The notes beneath the pieces were generated by a model, which was not told where the DNA came from, searched no databases, and was given only the letters and a program-made list of their open reading frames with translations. Made by a program: the position numbers and the translations under genes. From contig SCRJ01000201.1 of assembly GCA_004298115.1 (NCBI GenBank), forward strand, positions 1-33,698: DNA of 33,698 nt, read 5' to 3'. The DNA comes from Acidobacteriota bacterium (GTDB lineage Bacteria; Acidobacteriota; Thermoanaerobaculia; Thermoanaerobaculales; Thermoanaerobaculaceae). This document shows, one piece after another, positions 1 to 9,914 of the stretch. The stretch's first letter is position 1, and every line of letters begins with the position of its first letter.

Positions 1-73
1 ATCCCGACATCCCCAATCTAATATCATGGCGAGCGGTTGTCAATAAGTGCTCTGTGCCGCACACGACCTATCG

Positions 74-1411
74 CTATCGCTTGCCCTTGATCCTCACGAC
101 CTTCTTCTCATCGGCCGCGGCGTCGGCGCCGGCCTTGGCGAACGCGGCCGCGACGCCCTCGAGCGCGGCGCGCACGGGAGCCAGGTCGGGATGGATGTAC
201 GCCTTCGAGGATGCCAGCGACTTGTGCCCCAGCGCAGCCTGAATCATGAAAGCGTTCGCGCCTGTCTCTGCGAGCTTCGTTCCAACCGTCCGGCGCAGGT
301 CGTGAATCCGAAGTTTCTTGATCTCCGCTCGCTTGAGTACCCGCGCCCACGCGATTTTCGGCTCGACAAGGTGCCCACTCGCCCCCAGGCCGGGGAAGAC
401 GTACACCGCCGCCCCGCTGGCCCTGCGCTGTTCGACCGCGCGGTGTCGGGCCTCGCGGAGCGTCAGGCGCGTCGCGTCGACCGGCTTCGCTGCCCGGCGC
501 ACCAGCGCCTCGAGGTCCGTCTTCCTCTTGCGGAGCAGCTTCACCGCGTCCTCGATCAGCGCCAGGCGCATTTCCTTCCCGCTCTTGCTCTCGGCGGCCT
601 CGATCCGCCACGAGCCTCGGTCGAGATCAACGTCGGCCCACTTCATCGCCTGGACGTTTGCCTTCCTCGCCCCTGTGTACAACAGCATCTTGAAGAAGTC
701 GCGGAGGTCGGGGCGTTCGGCTTCGAGGGCGCGGACCAGACGCCCGGATTCGATTTCGCTCAAGACCCGTGAACGCGAGTTCTCCGGGTTTCCCTTGAGC
801 TTGTGGCAGGGGTTCACGCCGCCCCATAGTGCGGGCGCTCGGTCGTTCTCCTCCTCCTCCAGCGCGAACGAACACGCGGCCGATAGCACCTCGAGCGCCC
901 GATTGGCTCGGATCTTCGACCGTTTCGACACGTCCTTGTGCCAGTCCTTGACTCGCTTGCGGGTCAGTGCCGAGAGTCCGAACCCTACGAGGTCGCCCAG
1001 GTAGTCGCGCGTCAACTGCTCGGCTTCCTTCACGGCCTTCGGCTTGCAGTTCGGGGTCAGGTGGTCCGCGACGTATTGCGCCACGAGCTCGCCGACGGTC
1101 AACTCAGCGCGCTGCTCGCGCTTCGCCTGCGCCGGGTCGCCGCCGCTCTCAACGGCGCCGCGGTGCACGACGGTCTTGCTCTGCGCCGCGCCAACGGTGA
1201 GACCCGGAAACCGGCCGAGCTTGAACCGCTTCGATTGCCCCGCCACCTTGTACCGATAGAAGAACGTCTTCGTCCCCGAGACCGCCACGAGCACGCAGAG
1301 CCCGTGCTCTTTCGTGTCCCAAGCGTAGTACGGTGCCGAGCCCGGCTCGAGCGCCTCCACGGTGTCTTTCGTGAAGCGGAAGCGCGTACCCTCGACCGTC
1401 AGGTTCCCCAT
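74..1411 (-). CDS. Tyrosine recombinase (phage/island integrase)
   Basis: A 445-residue site-specific recombinase that would integrate and excise a mobile element by strand exchange through a phosphotyrosine intermediate. The N-terminal part (about 1-95) resembles the DUF4102-type arm-binding domain of P4-like integrases, with GLCVLV and FKLGRFPGLTV. A core-binding SAM-like domain spans about 104-205 and the catalytic domain about 215-415. The catalytic set is visible: Arg249 (TGARKANV), a lysine in ESKSGK (276/279), His370 and Arg373 (HDLRRT), His396 (LGHKS) and Tyr405 (KAYIH). The length is usual for the family and the gene looks intact. It starts at ATG 1411, preceded by GGGGGCAAAA repeats that also provide a G-rich ribosome-binding site. 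It is transcribed away from the tRNA-Lys fragment 160 bases to its right, which supports a tRNA-targeted element. The rest of the element probably lies left of the window. Confidence 0.93.
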   Translation of the reverse strand: MGNLTVEGTRFRFTKDTVEALEPGSAPYYAWDTKEHGLCVLVAVSGTKTFFYRYKVAGQSKRFKLGRFPGLTVGAAQSKTVVHRGAVESGGDPAQAKREQRAELTVGELVAQYVADHLTPNCKPKAVKEAEQLTRDYLGDLVGFGLSALTRKRVKDWHKDVSKRSKIRANRALEVLSAACSFALEEEENDRAPALWGGVNPCHKLKGNPENSRSRVLSEIESGRLVRALEAERPDLRDFFKMLLYTGARKANVQAMKWADVDLDRGSWRIEAAESKSGKEMRLALIEDAVKLLRKRKTDLEALVRRAAKPVDATRLTLREARHRAVEQRRASGAAVYVFPGLGASGHLVEPKIAWARVLKRAEIKKLRIHDLRRTVGTKLAETGANAFMIQAALGHKSLASSKAYIHPDLAPVRAALEGVAAAFAKAGADAAADEKKVVRIKGKR

Positions 1412-1431
1412 TTTGCCCCCTTTTTGCCCCC
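1411..1431 (-). repeat. Tandem GGGGGCAAAA repeats at the integrase start
   Basis: On the minus strand the decamer GGGGGCAAAA occurs twice at an 11-base period (plus-strand copies TTTTGCCCCC at 1411-1420 and 1422-1431) and runs into the ATG, which continues with GGGG. One copy can act as the ribosome-binding site. Repeats directly ahead of an integrase can also be arm-type binding sites, but that is inference. Confidence 0.5.
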
Positions 1432-1576
1432 TCGTGTGTCGCTTGCCGTAGTTCCTGGTCGTACACCATTGCTCTAATATTCGGCCTCTACATCGTGATT
1501 GTCAAGACACTTACCGCCGGAAACACCGCTACCGCCGACGTGTTGAGGATTTCAGCGTTCTGCGTAGGCAGGAAGG

Positions 1577-1618
1577 CTTTTAACCCGTCGGTCGTGGGTT
1601 CGATCCCCACACGGCCCA
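1577..1618 (+). other. 3' fragment of tRNA-Lys(UUU), attachment-site-like
   Basis: From the anticodon loop onward this matches a tRNA-Lys: loop CTTTTAA (anticodon TTT at 1579-1581), a 3' anticodon strand CCCGT, a perfect T-arm (GTGGG, loop TTCGATC, CCCAC at 1594-1610), acceptor strand ACGGCCC and discriminator A1618. Upstream the sequence diverges. The 5' anticodon strand does not pair, there is no D-arm, and no GGGCCGT acceptor strand is present. A tRNA broken in the anticodon loop next to an integrase is the usual attR/attL scar. The intact copy would be expected beyond the left window edge. Because of this fragment, the reading frame of the next gene appears open too far upstream. Confidence 0.75.
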
Positions 1619-1686
1619 ATGACTTACGGGATACGCGCGCAACCGTTGCCCCCGCGTTACCCCCAAGTCCACAGAGAGGAGCCACG

Positions 1687-2571
1687 GTGAGTGAGGGTCG
1701 CTGGCGTCCGCTTTCAGTCCGAACCGCCGGACAGGCCGAGCAATTTGACGCGCCCGTTCAAGGCGTGCCACCGTGGCTCAGGCAACCGCTATTGAATTGG
1801 CTTAACGAAGAGTTCCTCATGACGGAGAACTACCTTCGGGAGGTTGTCCCAGACGGCGAGATACTGATGCACATTCAGATTCGCCTCCGGGTTTCCCTCG
1901 ACTGGAATTACGGAGTTGCAGGGACCCATCAATCCCTTCTGGCCCTGTGCCAGAAGGACGACCGCGTGTTCCTTGACCTGCTGGACTTGGCTGCCTCAAT
2001 TCTCGGCAAACTCCCTCAGAGGAGCAAAGCTCTCGACGAAATCGATGCCCTTCTAAGAGCCGGGGGGTCGGCCTGGATGGTGGGGCCAGACCGCCGGTGC
2101 TTGGTGAGGCGCGTTGAACCCGAAGCGGCACAGGCAGCCAAAGAGGTGATCGAGAGTTCGGGTCGAGCCGGCGAATGCCTCGCGGAAGCGTGGCGCCAGA
2201 CGTACGGCAGAAGTCCCAATGCGAGTGCTGGTTACCGAGAGGCTGTACGGGCCGTCGAGGCCGCTGTATGTCCCATCATTCTCCCCAACAACCCGAAACC
2301 CACGCTGGGCGCGGCCATTGCGGCGCTTCGCGACGCGCCGCCAGGGAAGTACGCGACGGTGTTTGAGGACAACAGATCGGGAATCAACCCGATCGACGAG
2401 GTCCGCGGCCTAATGAGCCTCGTCTGGACAAACCAGCTTGATCGGCATGGGACGGACAATCCCGAAGTCCCGTTCCACGTCTCCCAGGAACAGGCCGAGG
2501 CGGTTCTGTTTGCAGCCCTCACTTTGGTGCATTGGTTCCACCGTGGGTTCTTCCGCCTCGTCAACGGGTGA
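1687..2571 (+). CDS. Hypothetical protein, possible HEPN/Abi-like C-terminal domain
   Basis: I cannot assign this 294-residue protein to a named family. The frame is open from 1495, but that stretch crosses the tRNA-Lys fragment. GTG 1687 has a strong ribosome-binding site (AGAGGAG at 1675-1681, five-base spacing) and is the preferred start. The protein is soluble, with no signal peptide or membrane helix. The first half (about 1-140) is mixed; it has a hydrophobic DLLDLAASILGKL helix. The second half (about 155-290) is helical, with YREAVRAVEAAVCPIILPN, then WTNQLDRHGT (His254) and a long helix EAVLFAALTLVHWF. The pairing of an early ExV-type helix with a late R-H-G segment recalls abortive-infection C-terminal/HEPN proteins, a weak resemblance. 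Its position next to an integrase scar and ahead of an alarmone-synthetase gene fits a defence or accessory role, which is inference. Confidence 0.72.
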   Translation: MSEGRWRPLSVRTAGQAEQFDAPVQGVPPWLRQPLLNWLNEEFLMTENYLREVVPDGEILMHIQIRLRVSLDWNYGVAGTHQSLLALCQKDDRVFLDLLDLAASILGKLPQRSKALDEIDALLRAGGSAWMVGPDRRCLVRRVEPEAAQAAKEVIESSGRAGECLAEAWRQTYGRSPNASAGYREAVRAVEAAVCPIILPNNPKPTLGAAIAALRDAPPGKYATVFEDNRSGINPIDEVRGLMSLVWTNQLDRHGTDNPEVPFHVSQEQAEAVLFAALTLVHWFHRGFFRLVNG

Positions 2572-3051
2572 AAACCCGGAGCTAAGTTTGCCACGTGGAC
2601 GCGCCACTACCGAAAGACCCCCAGGTGCTCTGGCCCTGGTGCGGCCCACCGATGGGGGAACGCGACGCGGTGGAGCTCGCCCGGCTCCACATCCCTTCCC
2701 ACAACTGGTCACCCTTGGCGTGCGACCGCTGCGAGCGGGTCGTGAAAATCCATAATGGAAGCAGCCGCCCAGGGCGTAAGGCCATGCTTTTCCCAGGGGG
2801 GATCGTCGATCATTGGGGCTCATGGCGACAGTCACAGACAGGGAACGCCCTGTGGAATGCCTTGCCCCGAATTCGGTGTTCGCCTGCCCCCACCCCCCGA
2901 TCACGTGCATAATCCGTCCCAGAAGGAGGTTCAGAGGACGCGATGTGCTTGGATGCAGAACCTACCAGACATCCGGCCCTCGCTTCGCCTTCTTCCGGGA
3001 GTTCGGCTGTATTGCGTTTGGCCGGACGGTGAAGCGACCTAGGAGTTAGGA
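2572..3051. other. Gene-poor stretch, one weak small ORF
   Basis: About 480 bases without a convincing gene. A rightward frame at 2595-2912 (GTG start, 105 codons) has CG and CDRC pairs resembling a zinc-knuckle segment (residues about 16-45), but there is no ribosome-binding site and the second half is low-grade. I do not call it a gene. No RNA gene, clear terminator or IS end is seen. Confidence 0.4.
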
Positions 3052-4179
3052 ATGACCGATCAGCCCGCGCCCCCCCCGGATTTTGATTTTGACGAGCACC
3101 GGACTCGCGCAGTCGAAGCCTATCAGCGAGTACGCCCACTCTACGAGGACTTTGCCGAGGTCGTGAGAGACATTCTCCAAGAGGCGCTCCGGAATGCCTC
3201 CATCAAGGTCGCCTCGATTGAGGCCCGGGCGAAGACGATCGACAGCTTCGGCGCCAAGGCCGCCGAGCCCACCGACGACGATCCCAATCAACCGAAATAC
3301 CCTGACCCCATGATGCAGATTACGGATCTGGCAGCGGCCCGCGTCATCACGTTCTTTTTGGCCACAATATCCAAGGTTGACTCTATTATTGCCTCGCAAT
3401 TCACCATCCGAGAGCGAACCGACAAGTCTGCACTTCTCTTGAAGGAGGAGAAGCTCGGCTACCACAGTGTCCATTACGTTGTCGAGCTCCGAGACAATCG
3501 CACCGAGTTGCCAGAGTACTCGCGATACCGTTCCCTCAGAGCCGAGATCCAGCTACGGACGGTCCTCCAGCATGCATGGGCAGAGATAGAGCACGATATT
3601 CAGTACAAGTCTCTTGAGACGATCCCCGTTGCGGTACGGCGGCGTTTTCTAGCTCTGGCGGGTCTACTGGAGATTGCTGATCGCGAGTTTCAAGCCGTCC
3701 AAGTGGAAGACGAGCGTCTCCGTCAGGCGGCCCGAAAGTCCGTGCGGCAGGGGCGTCTCCAGGAAGTCGAAATCACACGGGACGCCCTGAAGGCGTACCT
3801 GGATCATAGGTTGGGCCCGGACGGACGCATTACGACAAGCGCGTACGAGTTCACGGCCCGAATGCTTCGCCATCTCGGCTTCACGAACTTCCAGCAGATC
3901 GATGAGTGCCTCAAGCCGTACAACGACGACGCCGTCAGTCGAACCCTTCATGGCAGTCGTCAGGGCCAGCTCACCCGCTTCGAGGAAATTCTTATGGCTG
4001 CGATGGGACGAAATTTCGTCGATCGCCACATGTGGGCCAATACGCCGTGGTGGCGTTCCTGGCGGGAGGGGAGGCTTGAGAATATGCGGACCAAGGGAAT
4101 CAAGATCGGATCGTATCTTCCGGGCCCTCGCGAAACCGAGGCCCCGAACGGGAGCCACGAGTCAGGTTCGGCCGAATAG
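3052..4179 (+). CDS. RelA/SpoT-domain protein (small alarmone synthetase-like)
   Basis: A 375-residue protein whose N-terminal two thirds is a RelA/SpoT nucleotide pyrophosphotransferase domain, the fold that makes (p)ppGpp or related alarmones from ATP and GDP/GTP. Visible motifs are R59-A-K61-TIDSF-GAK (substrate binding), TDLAAARVI with metal ligand Asp92 and Arg97, GYHSVHYVVEL (136-146), and E165-IQLRT followed by LQHAWAEIEHDIQYK (172-186), where the catalytic glutamate and the basic/acidic pairs are retained. There is no HD hydrolase domain and no TGS/ACT regulatory part. A C-terminal region of about 150 residues (225-375) follows, helical and unlike the standard small synthetases. ATG 3052 has AGGAG six bases upstream. 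Being in an integrase-linked strip, it could be a toxic synthetase (toxSAS/CapRel-like) with a built-in regulatory region, or an ordinary accessory synthetase. The family assignment is firm; the biological role is not. Confidence 0.88.
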   Translation: MTDQPAPPPDFDFDEHRTRAVEAYQRVRPLYEDFAEVVRDILQEALRNASIKVASIEARAKTIDSFGAKAAEPTDDDPNQPKYPDPMMQITDLAAARVITFFLATISKVDSIIASQFTIRERTDKSALLLKEEKLGYHSVHYVVELRDNRTELPEYSRYRSLRAEIQLRTVLQHAWAEIEHDIQYKSLETIPVAVRRRFLALAGLLEIADREFQAVQVEDERLRQAARKSVRQGRLQEVEITRDALKAYLDHRLGPDGRITTSAYEFTARMLRHLGFTNFQQIDECLKPYNDDAVSRTLHGSRQGQLTRFEEILMAAMGRNFVDRHMWANTPWWRSWREGRLENMRTKGIKIGSYLPGPRETEAPNGSHESGSAE

Positions 4180-4390
4180 GCGGCTGCGCCCACCCGCGGC
4201 CGGTTCGCCGTCTCAATCTGGTGGCGGCGAGTAGGCCCCATAGCCGCGGGTAAACCGGCGCCCGACGCGAACCCGCCCGTGCCATCTGAGAGAACACCGC
4301 CCGGCAATCGAGCACCGTGCGGGTGATGCAGGGAGTCAGGATGAAGAGGTGCCGCTGAACAAGGCCACGGCGCGCCCTGCGACTCAGATA

Positions 4391-4423
4391 GGTACCTCCA
4401 GGTAAGTACCTAATTGTGGTACC
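4391..4423. repeat. Cluster of three GGTA..TACC dyads
   Basis: GGTACC at 4391-4396, GGTAAGTACC at 4401-4410 and GGTACC at 4418-4423 are each self-complementary or nearly so, and they sit about 220 bases ahead of the DUF2971 gene. The arrangement looks like repeated operator half-sites. No regulator gene next to it explains it, and there is no T-run that would make it a terminator. Confidence 0.4.
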
Positions 4424-4502
4424 CCTCGGCCGTCAAGATCGCCCGTCGCACGGACGACTAGCGCACGAGGCACGCAAATCGGAGTAGGCTTGGGTATGGC
4501 TC

Positions 4503-4528
4503 AGTTCCGGTACGGAGTTCCGGTGTCG
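4503..4528 (+). repeat. Two-copy 13-base direct repeat
   Basis: AGTTCCGGT occurs at 4503-4511 and again at 4516-4524, a 13-base period with different spacer bases. It lies in the unexplained stretch upstream of the DUF2971 gene. It could be a duplicated protein-binding site or chance. Confidence 0.4.
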
Positions 4529-4643
4529 TGCAGAGGGCAGTTCCCACCTGATGTGGGGCGATCTGTTGCCATGCCGGAGGTGAGGCCTCCGTTGCGGCGG
4601 CGACGGTGATGGCTAGGCGACAGTGAAACCAGGGAAGGCTTCT

Positions 4644-5474
4644 GTGAGCGCACAATCACTCCCTGAAAACCTCTTTCACTACACTTCGTTTCACAGTTTC
4701 CTTGGAATCCTCCAGTCGGGCACCCTGCAGGCGTCAGCGATTCAGTACCTCAACGATTCACAGGAGCTGTCGCATGCGATTGATCTTGCACGCAACTGCA
4801 TTCAGTACCACCTGCCCACCCCGAGAAACGAGGTGGAGAGACGTGTTCGAGAACACCTTGAAGTCAACCTCAATGCTCAGAGGGATCTTCATATCTTTCA
4901 GTTTTCCTTCTCTGAGGCCGGCGACCTCTTGAGTCAATGGCGCTCGTATTGCCCACACAGCGTTGGCGTCTGCTTTAGCCTCGACAACCGATCGCTTTTT
5001 GATCTGCCGAACTTTCGAATCGCCCAGTGTATTTACGACCAATCAAGCCAGTTTGCGTTGACGGATCCGATCATTCGATCGGAGATCCAACACCTCACCG
5101 ACTTCTTCTCCAGGGCCCTCGGGACCGGCGTCGATCCAAGAAGTCTCGAGACTGATTGGCTTGATCAGTTGCGGGCGATCGCGCCCCTGATTAAGGATTC
5201 GAGCTTCGCCGAAGAGCGGGAGTGGCGCCTTGTCTCACATCTAATCTCCAGCTCCGATCCCAGGTTTTCGTTCCATCCATCACCAAGCTTCCTAGTGCCT
5301 CACGTTAATCTCAGGATCCCTGACCAAGACGGACGCCTCCCCGTCAAACAGGTTATCGTTGGCCCCAACCCGCATGCCCAGCTTGCCATGAAGTCCGTAT
5401 CGCTTGCCCTTTCCCGCTATGCGCAGCGCGGTTGGTCGGTCACGAACTCCAAGATCCCTTACAGATCCTTCTAG
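4644..5474 (+). CDS. DUF2971 domain protein
   Basis: A 276-residue soluble protein with the family's hallmarks in order: LFHYTSFHSFLGILQSGTLQAS near the N-terminus, YLNDSQELSHAI, the FSFSEAGDLLSQWRSYCPHSVGVCFSL block, and EEREWRLV near residue 195. The function of DUF2971 is not established; members are scattered and often lie in accessory regions. GTG 4644 is chosen because AGGGAAGG lies five bases upstream. An in-frame GTG at 4623 would add seven residues but has no good site. The gene is richer in A+T at third positions than the core genes to the right, consistent with horizontal acquisition. It stands alone, about 465 bases after the alarmone-synthetase gene, with no strand partner within 250 bases downstream. 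Some proteins with the HYTS...ND..E signature have been suggested to be NAD-using or nuclease-like toxins; nothing here decides that. Confidence 0.82.
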   Translation: MSAQSLPENLFHYTSFHSFLGILQSGTLQASAIQYLNDSQELSHAIDLARNCIQYHLPTPRNEVERRVREHLEVNLNAQRDLHIFQFSFSEAGDLLSQWRSYCPHSVGVCFSLDNRSLFDLPNFRIAQCIYDQSSQFALTDPIIRSEIQHLTDFFSRALGTGVDPRSLETDWLDQLRAIAPLIKDSSFAEEREWRLVSHLISSSDPRFSFHPSPSFLVPHVNLRIPDQDGRLPVKQVIVGPNPHAQLAMKSVSLALSRYAQRGWSVTNSKIPYRSF

Positions 5475-5686
5475 TGCCTCGCTGCGGTCTTACCGCCGAA
5501 GGGAAGGTGTCAGGTGTGCAAGTAGCGGGAATGCGGCATGACTATCAACACGGGACGGCGGCGCCTGGACGGGCGAGGCGTTGGTGTGTTCCACGATGGG
5601 CGATCACGGCCGGATGGGGACTGGCGCCGGCAGCTCCCGTTCGCCCGCCGACCGTCGGGGATGTGCCGTTGGCCGAGTCCGGACCT

Positions 5687-5715
5687 TTGGCTTGCCCCGT
5701 GTCCCCTGTGATAAG
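5687..5715 (+). promoter_or_regulatory. Putative promoter of tRNA-Glu
   Basis: A -35-like TTGGCT (5687-5692) and a -10-like GATAAG (5710-5715) are separated by 17 bases, placing the start near 5722, a few bases ahead of the mature tRNA 5' end at 5731. Both boxes match the sigma70 consensus at four of six positions. Confidence 0.4.
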
Positions 5716-5730
5716 CTCTTCGCCCGCGAC

Positions 5731-5805
5731 GGCCCTGTCGTCTAACGGTTAGGACACCGGCCCTTCAAGCCGGCAGCACGGGTTCGATTCCCGTCAGGGC
5801 CGCCA
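5731..5805 (+). tRNA. tRNA-Glu(UUC)
   Basis: A complete cloverleaf. The acceptor stem is GGCCCTG (5731-5737) with CAGGGCC (5795-5801). The D-arm starts at GTC. The anticodon stem is CCGGC/GCCGG with loop CCTTCAA (anticodon TTC at 5764-5766). The T-arm is ACGGG, TTCGATT, CCCGT (5778-5794). The discriminator is G5802 and CCA is encoded at 5803-5805. It reads GAA glutamate codons. It marks the boundary between the lower-GC accessory strip and the GC-rich core. Confidence 0.97.
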
Positions 5806-5954
5806 TCCGCAGACCTCGTTTCTACCCCGACCAGCGCGAAGTCGCGACGCCCGGAGACCTGTCCGACTCGGACCAGGGGGCGGACGCGCCGGGGCCAGAG
5901 GTGAAACCGCGCAGATCCTCTCCAGCGACGGCGCGGCACCCGGAGAACAAGGCC

Positions 5955-6042
5955 TCGATCCCCGCCTTCGCGGGGATGACGACGATCGCGTTCCCGTACC
6001 GGACCAACGAGGGCGTGGATCCTCGCCTTCGCGGGGATGACC
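5955..6042 (+). repeat. Two REP-like hairpin elements
   Basis: Two copies of a short palindromic element. The first has stem ATCCCCGC (5958-5965), loop CTTC, stem GCGGGGAT (5970-5977), then GAC. The second is at 6019-6040 with one C-to-T change in the left arm that leaves a G-T wobble. A third, inverted copy lies at 11027-11051. The element resembles the widespread GCGGGGATGAC-type intergenic repeats that yield spurious IPAKAGI translations. The rest of the 5806-6178 interval holds only degenerate CCCGG-type sequence (about 6110-6180). Confidence 0.75.
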
Positions 6043-6178
6043 GAATCTCCTGTCCCCGCTCGCCAGGCCCTCTGGTGCGCTGCCTTGCCGCTTCGCCCTG
6101 TGCTCTGTCCCCGGCGCCCGATGGCCGGCGCTCGGAGCCCGATGCTCGGTGCCCGGTCTTCTCCGGTCTTCTCCGGGC

Positions 6179-6207
6179 TTGTCAAACGCCGGCCGAGAGC
6201 CTAGACT
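6179..6207 (+). promoter_or_regulatory. Putative sigma70-type promoter of the PFOR operon
   Basis: TTGTCA (6179-6184, five of six to TTGACA) and TAGACT (6202-6207, four of six to TATAAT) are exactly 17 bases apart. Transcription would start near 6214, giving a leader of about 100 bases before the PFOR ATG. A TAGACT hexamer in the same CTAGACTC context occurs ahead of the glycan operon at 23378. Confidence 0.55.
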
Positions 6208-6211
6208 CCGC

Positions 6212-6229
6212 ATGTGAAAGGGTTCACGT
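6212..6229. promoter_or_regulatory. Rex-like operator at the PFOR start site
   Basis: The site ATGTGAAAGGGTTCACGT contains a perfect GTGAA (6214-6218) and TTCAC (6223-6227) inverted repeat with a four-base centre. It closely matches the redox repressor Rex consensus (TTGTGAA, four bases, TTCACAA). It overlaps the predicted transcription start, a position where binding would block initiation. Rex senses the NADH/NAD+ ratio and controls fermentative and PFOR-type genes in several phyla, so the context is apt. No rex gene is in the window. Confidence 0.5.
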
Positions 6230-6313
6230 TGTAGACGCGGACCCGATCGCAGGTCCCGCCCCCCGGAAGGTTTGCAGGATGCGGAGCGGCGCCCCACTTA
6301 AAGGAGGGATGTC

Positions 6314-9904
<3,591 letters not shown>

Positions 9905-9914
9905 GGGGGACACG

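Larger units (their letters stand above)
4180..4643. other. Intergenic stretch with GGTACC dyads and a 13-base repeat
   Basis: About 460 bases with no supported gene. It holds three GGTA-TACC dyads (4391-4396, 4401-4410, 4418-4423) and a 13-base tandem repeat beginning AGTTCCGGT (4503 and 4516). Short frames on both strands lack ribosome-binding sites. The composition matches the accessory genes rather than the GC-rich core. It may contain the promoter and regulatory sites of the following DUF2971 gene. Confidence 0.5.

Noticed and set aside
1488-1685. Leftward frame containing GRVGIEPTTDGLK
   Set aside because: This is the well-known false translation of a tRNA 3' half, not a protein.
1495-1686. 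N-terminal extension of the hypothetical gene at 1687
   Set aside because: It would translate the tRNA-Lys fragment; the better ribosome-binding site is at GTG 1687.
2595-2912. Small rightward frame with CG and CDRC pairs
   Set aside because: No ribosome-binding site and a low-grade second half; too weak to call a gene.
5731-5805. tRNA-Glu as the other end of the integrase element
   Set aside because: Its 3' sequence does not match the tRNA-Lys fragment beyond the general T-loop, so the two are not a direct-repeat pair.
5955-6042. Possible CRISPR array
   Set aside because: Only two short palindromic units with unequal context, no regular spacers and no cas genes; they fit REP elements.
5742-6297. 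Leftward frames with VIPAKAGI-like text
   Set aside because: False translations of the tRNA-Glu and REP-like elements.
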